Source: Circinella minor
Lineage: Eukaryota > Mucoromycota > Mucoromycetes > Mucorales > Lichtheimiaceae
NCBI GenBank assembly: GCA_016758965.1
Contig: JAEPRB010000027.1
Span: forward strand, 62,001 to 126,000
Direction of reading: 5' to 3'
Length of the DNA stretch: 64,000 nt
In this document: piece by piece, positions 1 through 9,267 of the stretch
Layout: the number at the start of each line of letters is the position of its first letter
Position numbering within the stretch: position 1 is the stretch's first letter
Program-made: the position numbers and the translations under genes
The notes under the pieces: model-generated
Told to the model about the DNA's origin: nothing
Databases searched by the model: none
What the model saw: only the letters and a program-made list of their open reading frames with translations

Positions 1-221
1 AAAGAAGGTTAAACTACTTAAAATTCACAAAGTTTTTTTTTTACTTTTCTTTTATTGAATCCTAAAATCTAACAACAAAAGTAGTATTTTATATGATAAT
101 AATGATAATAACAATAAAACAAAGAAAAAGGGAATAAGAACAAAAAAAAAAAAATGGTGTGCGTATATAAATGTAAATCTGTGTATGTGTGTGCAAAAGA
201 GAGAGAGAGAAATAGAATTGA

Positions 222-1850
222 TTAATCTTTTTTCTTTTTATTTCCAATACCCATCACTTTTACAGGTCGATTGGTATAAACAGGATGTAATTGACGTTCA
301 ATATAACTACTAAATGTACTATCAGAAGTACCATAAAAAGTATGTCCTTGAGCAGCAATCATAGCATCCACCATAGGAATTAAATAAGATTCAAGTTTTA
401 CTTTTTCTTCTGCGACTTGAATTCGTTTTAAATCACGTATTTCTTTAGAAAAATCGGATAATACAAAAACACATGGAAAAGTAGCAAAAATCTTGCGTAA
501 TAATGGATTGGTTCTTGGTGAAGGTGCATCTGTAGCAATATAAATAACTGTTTTTTGAAATCGTTCATTAATAGAATCCATAGGTAAAATAGGTTCACAT
601 GATCTTGTTAATCCTAAAGGAGGTCCTTGACCTAATTTTTCTTGAATATCAGGTGGATGATTGACTTGAATAGGTTTATTTAAATCTTCATTAATAGGTT
701 TAAATTTACGTAATTGTCGAACTTCATAACCATCATTTTCTTGTCGATCTTGATCATGTTTGTATTCTTCATAAGCAGCTACTTGATCCACTGTTAAATC
801 CGTAAATGTATCCACTAATTTATGATAAATATCATCCACGTGAATCGATGCTCTGACTTTAAACAAACCATCCCCTACACGAATATGTAAACCAACAAAT
901 TGATCCATGCCACCTAATTGTCGGACCACACGTGCTGATGTTTCTGCTAAGATAGGATTTCGGAAAATCATTTCGGATCGGAACGTTCTTAATAATTCGG
1001 CATGTTCCAATGTTTGTGCAAGTACTCGATAAGTACCAAAAACAGATCCAAAATGTAATACTTTGTTATCAATAGCTTCTAATGTAGCTAAATCAATTCG
1101 ATTCACAAATTTAGCAAGGGGTGTAGCAGAATCAGGTTTATCATACACACGGAATTCATAAGGTGACATATCTTTCATATAATAAATATCACGGGTATCC
1201 ACTTGTAATGTATTTAAAATCCATTCTGTTGATAAATCTTGTCGAAAAATAATGCGTACATTATCTTGAATTCCTTTGGTTAAATCATAAAAGAATGACC
1301 AGGGTACTTGCGTCCAGCGAAAGTAATTGAGACATTCAGAAGGTAAAGGTTCATCAGGTCCTAATTGAGGACAATGTTCAAGTCCTCTTTTTGTTTGTAA
1401 TAATAAACGTTCATACATTTTATCATAACGTAACCAAGGCATGGCTGGATTACCCAAAAAGACAGGAGGTAATAATAAAGTACGATTTAAATAAGAAGCT
1501 AATAAAAGTGCATTTTCAAGTTCGATACGTTGATTGTGAAATCCAGAATGAGGTAAATAAGTAATAAACTTTTCTTCAGGTTCAGGTTGGTGAAGTGTAA
1601 ATGGTTTTGGATAGATGACGGGAATAGCATCATTGTCCAGCAATGGTGTTGTATCTGGATGTTGTTGTTGCTGTTTTAAATGATGTTGTTGATCTGATTG
1701 TTGTTGTTGTTGTTGTTGTTGTTGTGATGAAGAAGAAGAATGCAAAGATGAAATAGTGTTGGATGAATGACGACTTGAAAAAAAAAGAATGAAAAAAATA
1801 ATACAGCCGACGGCAATCAATGCGATCCGCCGCCGAGGATTGAGTGACAT
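222..1850 (-). CDS. O-fucosyltransferase-like type II membrane protein
   Basis: Intronless 542-aa ORF. Residues 1-8 are basic, 9-25 form a hydrophobic anchor, and a Ser/Gln-rich stem (about 28-65) follows, the usual layout of a Golgi type II glycosyltransferase. The luminal part starts with a segment resembling the nucleotide-sugar-binding start of the GDP-fucose protein O-fucosyltransferase fold (YLPHSGFHNQRIELENAL, about 98-115). It later has LHIRVGDG (321-328), which fits the conserved H-x-R-x-x-D-type motif, and a C-terminal YIATDAPSP...TFYGTSDSTFSSYIERQL block typical of this superfamily. The poly-Gln stretch is encoded by a CAA repeat. Inferred role: transfer of fucose or a related sugar to secretory proteins. 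The acceptor cannot be told. The family call is fairly sure and the exact activity is not. Confidence 0.72.
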   Translation of the reverse strand: MSLNPRRRIALIAVGCIIFFILFFSSRHSSNTISSLHSSSSSQQQQQQQQQSDQQHHLKQQQQHPDTTPLLDNDAIPVIYPKPFTLHQPEPEEKFITYLPHSGFHNQRIELENALLLASYLNRTLLLPPVFLGNPAMPWLRYDKMYERLLLQTKRGLEHCPQLGPDEPLPSECLNYFRWTQVPWSFFYDLTKGIQDNVRIIFRQDLSTEWILNTLQVDTRDIYYMKDMSPYEFRVYDKPDSATPLAKFVNRIDLATLEAIDNKVLHFGSVFGTYRVLAQTLEHAELLRTFRSEMIFRNPILAETSARVVRQLGGMDQFVGLHIRVGDGLFKVRASIHVDDIYHKLVDTFTDLTVDQVAAYEEYKHDQDRQENDGYEVRQLRKFKPINEDLNKPIQVNHPPDIQEKLGQGPPLGLTRSCEPILPMDSINERFQKTVIYIATDAPSPRTNPLLRKIFATFPCVFVLSDFSKEIRDLKRIQVAEEKVKLESYLIPMVDAMIAAQGHTFYGTSDSTFSSYIERQLHPVYTNRPVKVMGIGNKKKKD

Positions 1851-1946
1851 TTTATAAATATATATTTATATATATGTGTGAAAGTGAATGTATTATGAAT
1901 ATTGGGTATTGATTAGTTTTATTGTGGCGGAAAAGAATACATCAAC

Positions 1947-1977
<31 letters not shown>

Positions 1978-2266
1978 TCCCCGCACCAAAAAAAAAAGAG
2001 ATGGGATGAGGCTGATGGAACTGGGCGGTTTAATTTACTTATTATAACACAAAAATTTATCCAAAATTAGATATATTTTCATATAAATAAGGTATGGACT
2101 GACTACTTTAACCATTAGCCACTTTTTTAATCAATACTTACATCTACACATTCTTTGACTATAAGGAATAAAATAAACTTTCGACTGTATAAACAAAATA
2201 TCTTTTTTTTTCTTATAGTTGAACTAATTATGACTTTGTGTTATTAAAGAAAAAAAAAACATATTA
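1851..2266. other. Intergenic, A-rich
   Basis: No supportable gene. It holds a 29-nt poly(A) run (1947-1975) and a second A-run just after. The 60-codon ORF across these runs is a homopolymer artefact. It ends at the Helitron insertion point (A at 2266). Confidence 0.6.
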
Positions 2267-2553
2267 TCTATACTACTAAAAAGTTTAGATTTTTATAAAA
2301 CCTATAAAAGGAAACTCAAACATTACAACACCGACCTGTTGCTATAATCCACTCTTACAGTAATATCTTACATAAGGTATATCGTACCCTCCAATATAGC
2401 TTTGAATGTATACTCACCGGGGGTTTGGGGGCTTGCCCCCAATGGGGGGGGTCAAGGGGGGTTTTACCCCCCTTGCGACGTGGACCCGTTGAATGACACG
2501 AAGCGAAGCGAAGTGGCTCATTCAGTCGAGCGAAGCGAGACAGGGACCGCTAG
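2267..2553 (+). mobile_element. Short non-autonomous Helitron (287 bp)
   Basis: It begins TCTATACTACTAAAAAG and ends GACCGCTAG, the 5'-TC and 3'-CTAG ends expected of Helitrons. The base before it is A (2266) and the base after it is T (2554), the canonical A/T insertion context. The 3' third carries two G/C hairpins and the motif GAAGCGAAGCGAAG...CGAGCGAAGCGAG, which recurs at the 3' end of the adjacent 5.6-kb element, so the two share a replication terminator family. There is no coding capacity. It is presumably mobilised in trans by a RepHel protein such as the one next door. Confidence 0.8.
2425..2475 (+). terminator. Paired 3' hairpins of the short Helitron
   Basis: Two perfect inverted repeats: an 8-bp stem with 2-nt loop (2425-2442, TTGGGGGC/GCCCCCAA), then a 9-bp stem with 5-nt loop (2453-2475, CAAGGGGGG/CCCCCCTTG). 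They lie about 80 bp before the CTAG end. Helitrons carry a hairpin near the 3' end that marks termination of rolling-circle transfer. Having two, and this far from the end, is a trait of this family. Confidence 0.65.
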
Positions 2554-2729
2554 TCTATATTATTAAAATAATACAGTTTTTACGTTTGCTAAAATCCAAA
2601 AAAGGAAACAACTCCGCTATTATAATTTTTTATTTTATTTACAAGTAAAAATAAACTCGCGTTTCAATACACATACAACAATATTTTCTCTTATATTTAC
2701 CCTCACAAAACTTAACGTCGACTCCCAAT

Positions 2730-5700
2730 TGTAACACTTGCGGTTTACCCGGTCATCAGCGTATTAGTCATCGCGATTGTCTTGCTAATCCAAATAGATT
2801 AGCAATGCGTCAACGAAATGAGAATGAGGAACCTCATGTAAACGTAACTCGCGCTGTTCCTGTTTGTGCAAGCTGCGGCCAAGAAGGTCATTCACGTAGC
2901 ACCCATAGATCATGCCCTAATTATCATTCAAATAATAATGATGATAATAATATCATACAAGAAAATTTAAGAGTAATAATATTTTATAGTTTAATTTTCC
3001 AGTGCCAACTTTTTCATATGTTAGTATTAATCCATATAAAAAATATAAATAATCCAGCTTCATAACATTGGCCGTATTTCCAATAATGACATTCTACCAC
3101 GTCACTCTCTTGGTTTGATGAATGTCGAATGTAATAGCTGTCATGCTACACTTTTCATTCAAGAACGTACTTCGAGAAGCTCTCTCCGAAATCCAACATT
3201 CAATCTTTGTTGCCAAGAAGGAGCAGTTGAACTTCCTCAATTAAACCCAACTCCTCCAGAAGTATTTCGATTGTTACATGGTACTGATGCAGCAGCTATT
3301 AATTTTCGTACTAACATCTGTGCTTATAATAACGCATTGAGTTTTACTTCTCTTGGTGTTAATATTGATGAGACTGTCGCTAATTCTCGCGGAGGAGCAT
3401 ATAATTTTCGAATTCATGGAAATGTATATCATCGCATTGGATCTTTATTACCTGCCGAAGACCATAGACCAGCCTTTGCGCAAATATATGTACATGATCC
3501 AGCAACTGAAACAGCAAATCGACAAGCTGTTTCAAATGCACAACTTAACAATACTACTCTTGAAACATTGCAAGCACTTATGCACCGCCTGAACCCTTTT
3601 GTTCGTTCTTTTCAGAATATGGCTCAAATTGCACGCAATCAAGGCGTAGATAATGTTAGAATGGTCATTAGGTCTGAAAACACGCCTGATAGACGACGTT
3701 ATAATGCACCTACTACTGAAGAGGTTGGAATCATTATTGTAGATAATCATGATGAAAACATTGGGAACAGAGATATTGTATTGAGGACCAGATCAGACCA
3801 GTTGGAACGTATCAGTGAGATGCATCGCTTTTATGATGCACTTCAATATGTCCTTATTTTTCCTCAAGGTGTGTTAATCTTCTTAGTTAAGTTGTGTGGC
3901 TGTCGATTGAAATATGTGGTTTGTTAAATAAAAATAAATAAATAAAATTATAGGAGATGAAGGATGGACTATCAACTCAAGAATAGGTATTCGTAACATT
4001 ACAGTAATGGAATGGTACAAGTACCGGTTAATGGTGCGTGTCAATAATAATGATAATGCTACAAATTATCTACACTGTTTTGGAAGACTATTTCAGCAGT
4101 TTATTGTTGATATGTACGCCAAATTGGAGTCAAATCGTTTGGGTTTTATACGTCATAACCAAGAAAGATTACGATCTGATTTGTATCGAAGTGTTGCAGA
4201 TGCTATGAATGTTGGTGATAATAATTTGGAAGCTCTTGGAAGACGTGTTATTTTACCGTCAAGTTTTATTGGCTCTCCACGACATATGCAACAATTGTAT
4301 CAAGATGCAATGAGTATCGTACGACGCTTGGGCAAGCCTGATCTTTTTGTCACATTTACATGTAATCCAAACTGGCCTGAAGTCCAAAGTTCTCTTTTAC
4401 CCGGTCAATGCGCACCTGATCGTCCTGATAACAACACGCGTTTTTCGATTGAAACTAAAGCAACTTATGAATTATCTGACAAAGGATATGGTCTTGGGAA
4501 GAGTAATTGGACATGTTCATACTGTTGAGTTCCAGAAACGTGGTCTTCCACATGCACACATTCTACTCATTCTTGCCAATGAAGATAAGCCAGTTACTTC
4601 TGCAGATTCTGATAATATTGTTTCTGCTCAATTACCTGATGCCGAACGATATCCAGATGCACGAGCTACTGTTGAAAGACATATGATGCATGGCCCCTGT
4701 GGACTTCTGAATCATCGATCACCATGCATGGTAGATGGTAGATGCTCTAAGCGCTATCCTAAAGAATTCCATGAAGAGACTGAAATGAACGAAGATGGCT
4801 ATCCAGTTTATCGGCGTCCTAACAACCAAGATTATGTGGTGAAACCAGGAAACATTAGGCTTGATAATCGCTGGGTAGTTCCACATAACGTTTATCTCTG
4901 TACAAAATATGATGATCATATTAATGTTGAGATTTGCACATCTATTCATTCAATCAAATATGTCTATAAGTATGTCTACAAGGGTCATGACCGTGCTTCG
5001 GCAAGAGTAGTACAACAGCAAGGCGCCAATTCTGATGATGATCAAACATTTGATGAAATCAACACTTTTCTTGATGCTCGCTATGTCTCTGCTTCAGAAG
5101 GTTGTTGGCGTATATTCTCTTTTTCATTACATAATGAATATCCCGCACATAGACAACTCGCCGTACATCTTCAAGATGAACAGTTGGTGTATTTTAATGA
5201 AGGAGAAACTGCTACTGAAGTAATTCAGGGCCGTGCTCATGAAACTACTTTAACGGCATGGTTTGAATATAGTAGACAACATCCAAATGATACCGCTCTT
5301 CAAAACACTCTTTATATCAGCTTTCCTGAAGATTACGTATTTGTTGATCGCACACGTAGCTGGAAAATTCGGGAACGTGGTCATGGTAGTACTATTGGTC
5401 GTATTTATGCAGTTTCTCCTCGCGAGGTAGAAAAGTACCATCTTCGACTTTTACTATACCATGTACCTGGTGGTAAATCGTTTGTTGATATGCGTACAAT
5501 TGATAGAGGCACCGAAAATGCAGAAATATTACCTACGTTTCAAGCTGCTGCTCGAAGACGTGGTCTGATTACTGGCCAGCAAGAATGGAGTGACTGTCTC
5601 GATCAAGCAAATACTTATCAGCAGCCTTATGCTTTGCGTCGTTTATTTGCGGTTATCTTGGTGTTCTGTCACCCTGATAACCCATATAATTTGTGGCTAA

Positions 5701-7552
5701 GTCATCGTGACAGTATGACTGAAGATTTTTTGCATGCAGCACGTGAAGAACAAAATGACCAAAGCCTACAATTTTCAGATTTGTTATACAACCGCGCATT
5801 ATTAGATATTGAATCTGTTATGGTTAATTTATCAGGGTCATTACGTGACTTTGATGGATTTGTAATACAAGAAGTTGCGAATGAACCTAATGCTGTTGAT
5901 AATAATGAACCGGCTATTATTGGTGAGCATCACAGATTAGCAGCACAACTGGCTCTACAACCTCAGCAGCAATTTCATTTCAATGAAGACCAGCAGCTAA
6001 TTTTTGATGTAATAATCAGTTCTCTTGAAGCTCCGCAAGATCAACCAAAATTGTGCTTTGTTGATGGTCCAGGTAGAACAGGTAAAACATACCTGTTTAA
6101 TTCTATTCTCGAGCATGTCCGACGGGCTGGCCATATTGCCCTTGCTGTTGCAACAAGTGGTACAGCAGCTTTGTTATTGGATGGCGGACGCACTGCACAC
6201 TCCACCTTTAAGGTCCCTTTAGAAGTACATCGAACCTCTATGTGCAACTTTACGCCAGGTTCTGCTACTGTAAGGCTTATTACGATGGCCAGCATCATTG
6301 TTTGGGATGAAGCATCAATGATAAGCCATGATCTTATTGAAACTGTTAATAGGAGTATCCAAGATATTATGCGCATTGTCAATCCCGATCTTGAACACGT
6401 TCCTTTTGGTGGAAAAACTGTTGTATTTGGTGGTGACTTTCGCCAGGTATGTATATAAACAAATAACATATAAGATATTACACACTTGAAATTAAAGTTT
6501 GTATTTTCAACTAATCATTGTTATTTATGGTACTTATATTTATTTACTTTTATTTTTGATAATAACTAAATAGGTGCTCCCTGTAATTCCAAATGCCGAA
6601 CGACCCCAAATTGTTGCACAGTGTTTAAACCAGTCTCGAGATATTTGGCGCCATGTTATAATTCATCATCTTCGTACCAATATACGCGTTTAACAAGCTG
6701 CTAATACTGCTGATGCTAATGAATTGCATGGTTTTGCAGAATATCTTTTACGTATTGGTAATGGAACTGAGCCATTAGCGCTCGATACAGAGGATAGGGT
6801 GCAAATCCCTACTCAAATGCTCATGCCGCGGTACAATACATATGATCTAATTGCAGCTGTATTTGGAAATCTCCACTTACCGACTGTCAATCGTGAATTT
6901 CTTACCAATCGTGCAATTTTGACTCCAAAAAACAAAGATGTTTCTATTTTAAATAGTCTCATTCTTGACCAATTCCCTGGTGATGCGTCCGAGTTTAAAA
7001 GTGCGGATGCAGTAGATGATCCTGAGGATCAAATTCGGTATCCAAATGAACTTTTAAATTCGTTAGACCCTTCTGACCTTCCACCACACAATCTCAAACT
7101 CAAAGTTGGCTGTCCTATCATGCTACTCAGAAATCTGGATACTGCCAATGGGCTCTGTAATGGAACACGATTGATTGTTCGATCATGGCGCCAATATGTT
7201 CTTGAAGCTGAAATTGCTACTGGGCGACAAGCAGGCACAATCGTACTCATACCACGCATAACACTCACTCCTTCGCAAACGCAATCCCCTATCATTTTTA
7301 AAAGAACTCAATTTCCTGTCCGATTGGCATTTTCAATGACTATTAACAAGGCACAAGGTCAGACTTTTAACAACGTTGGTCTCTACGTACTTACCAGAAC
7401 CTCCGTTTGCCCACGGGCTTCTTTATGTTGCTATGTCTCGGGTTCGAACACCAACCAGTATAAGAATTATGCTAAATCCTGATAATTCTACTCACTCTGA
7501 TCAAGAAGGTTTTACTACCAGAAACGTCGTATACCATGAAGTTCTTTTGTAA
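2730..7552 (+). pseudogene. Helitron RepHel gene (HUH Rep + Pif1-like helicase), disrupted
   Basis: Coding similarity starts with two zinc knuckles (first Cys codon 2730; second CASCGQEGH at about 2859) and runs to TAA at 7550-7552. Introns inferred from frame and GT-AG: 2973-3057, 3869-3953, 6447-6573. Rep hallmarks are LIFPQGDEGW at the second junction, FTCNPNWPE, the HUH motif in KRGLPHAHILL, and the YVYKYVYKGHD tyrosines. Helicase hallmarks are Walker A GPGRTGKT (usual form GPGGTGKT), WDEASM, GGDFRQVLPV and INKAQGQTF. Breaks: a +1 frameshift near 4432, an in-frame TAA at 6691-6693 where the family context suggests Gln (one C-to-T change), and a +1 shift near 7390 just before the LPEPPFAHG region. 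The first in-frame ATG is at 2805, after the first zinc knuckle, so an upstream exon or the start is missing. Confidence 0.85.
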
Positions 7553-7830
7553 CCATGTTTTTTTTTCACATATTTATTTTTTATTTCACGTACTTTCTAC
7601 TACAGATATACACAGATTCACAAATACTCAAACTATCATCAACCATATAAACATATTACCTTATAATAACATCTCGACACAAAAGTCTTTACCATTATTA
7701 TTTATTGTATATCATCTTATTTTCTTTTTTCCTTTCTTATTTGCTTCTTTTAATATTATTGTCACTGAAATTAATTTACGGTTTGTTGAATATTTCACGT
7801 TTAGGTAAGTAGATAAATCAAAAAAAAACT

Positions 7831-7917
7831 AAACAACGTGTGAAGCAGGTTGTTTTGATTTTTTTTCAGTGAAAAAAAAGGTAAGAAAAAAAGGAAGACA
7901 ACTTGCAAAGCAAGTTG
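7831..7917 (+). repeat. Duplicated hairpin inside the Helitron 3' region
   Basis: Two related stem-loops about 65 bp apart. One is AAACAAC/GTTGTTT around an 11-nt loop (7831-7855). The other is a perfect CAACTTGC-AAA-GCAAGTTG (7899-7917). Each is followed by a T-rich run and a CAG. The flanks align as well, so this looks like a tandem duplication in which one stem has drifted. Function unknown. Confidence 0.5.
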
Positions 7918-8026
7918 GTTTTATTTTTTTTAGCAGTTATATAGCTTAATAGTGAGAAAGATAAAATAAAAAACATGATTTAGATTTATTATCCACAAAT
8001 TTGTATAAAGCATTGGGCGTGGGGGT

Positions 8027-8073
8027 CTGGGGCGTAGCCCCAGCTTGGGGGGTCAAGGGGGGGAACCCCCCTT
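8027..8073 (+). terminator. Paired 3' hairpins of the large Helitron
   Basis: CTGGGGC-GTA-GCCCCAG (8027-8043) is a perfect 7-bp stem. AAGGGGGG-GAA-CCCCCCTT (8055-8073) is a perfect 8-bp stem. They occupy the same position relative to the CTAG end as the hairpins of the 287-bp element, with different bases but conserved pairing. Confidence 0.65.
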
Positions 8074-8151
8074 TGCGACGCAATCCGTTAAATGACCCGA
8101 AGCGAAGCGAAGGGGCTCATTTATCCGAGCGAAGCGAGGAAGGGTTGCTAG

Positions 8152-9267
8152 TAATCATTAAAAAAGAAAGTAAATATATATTTTGTAAAAGACATCTCTT
8201 CACACATCTCCCTCGTCTTGTCTTGTCAAAATATATATATTATAAATTAAAGAGTGTGTTGGTTCTTAAAAAGAAGATCCATAATAATAGTAAGATGAAC
8301 TAACTCTGTAGAAATAAAAGAAATAACTACATAATAATGATTTTACATCATATATGAAAATTCGAGACTGTAAGAAAAAAAAAAGAAGTGAAGAAAAGAA
8401 AGTAAAAAAATAAATACCTCATTTTCCCGAGAAGAATGCTATGATGATTTATTGTTGTCAAACACATCTGTCAAATTACCCTTTTAAGACAAACATTTGG
8501 TACGTATGGTTTAGTTACATTCTGTTTTTTTTTTTGAACCCGCCAATATTAACACATATCTCTCTCTCTCTCAATCTTCCTTTTTGAACACAAATAAAAT
8601 TACCTCTTCTTCTTCTTGTTCTTCGGCAAGTGGGCCGTTGTTGTAATAAAAAATAAAAATAGGTTGAAAAAATAAAAATAAAACATTCGATTTAATTCAA
8701 ACGTACATTCATAATTAACTCAAAAAGAAAGACTCTAATCGTTTCAATGGGAACTTCTTTAATAGTATAATCGTAATAATTGTTGTTCATACGTAACTTA
8801 ATAATTATCCATTCAATTTATGATAATACGTACTACTACTAATACTATTTATAGATTAATATCTGAAATAAAGTTTTATGATCGTGTAAATCCTCTATAT
8901 CGAGTAGTCTATATAATACTGTACCATTCGAAAAAAAAAAGTCATTTCACTATATGCTATTCGGAGATATATTCATTGACAAGGAAGGATTGTGGGGAAA
9001 TAAAAAATTCTCACCCTTTTTCATATGTTAATCTTCCATCAATTTTTATATTAAAAGGAAGGAATAGTTATATCATCATTATAAAAGTTTTTATTAAGTA
9101 TCACGTAACACGAATCAATCTCTTTTTTTTTTTGAATTATTATATATTATTCGTTTCTTTTGATATGATTCACATCATCAACACTTTCTTTTTTTTTTTT
9201 TCCTCTCTTTTTTTTTTTATTATTATTATATTTCCGATTGTTTTCCATTCATTTTATTATTTAAAAA
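8152..9267. other. Intergenic, upstream of the GH3 gene
   Basis: No gene supported. AT-rich, with poly(T) tracts close to the GH3 start (9190-9220) and a short CT repeat near 8560. The upstream region of the beta-glucosidase gene must lie here, but I see no clear TATA or known operator. Confidence 0.5.

Larger units (their letters stand above)
2554..8151 (+). mobile_element. Helitron carrying a RepHel gene (5.6 kb, decayed)
   Basis: Begins TCTATATTATTAAAATAATAC directly after the CTAG of the preceding short Helitron and ends GGGTTGCTAG at 8151, followed by T (8152). Internal content is the Helitron RepHel gene (2730-7552), a non-coding 3' part with two related hairpins (7831-7917), and a GC-rich 3' terminus with paired hairpins plus GAAGCGAAGCGAAGG...GAGCGAAGCGAGG. 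The 5' and 3' ends match the short element in kind. The internal gene is disrupted, so this copy is probably immobile by itself, though its ends may still respond to a trans-acting transposase. Confidence 0.85.

Noticed and set aside
1888..2070. 60-codon plus-strand ORF with poly-Lys
   Set aside because: Translation of a 29-nt poly(A) run; no promoter or motif.
8001..8303. 100-codon ORF across the Helitron end
   Set aside because: Runs through the GC-rich terminal hairpins and out over the CTAG boundary, so it is an accidental frame.
9019..9245. 171-codon ORF upstream of the GH3 start
   Set aside because: Composition is homopolymer-driven Ile/Phe/Tyr and it overlaps the GH3 signal peptide in another frame.
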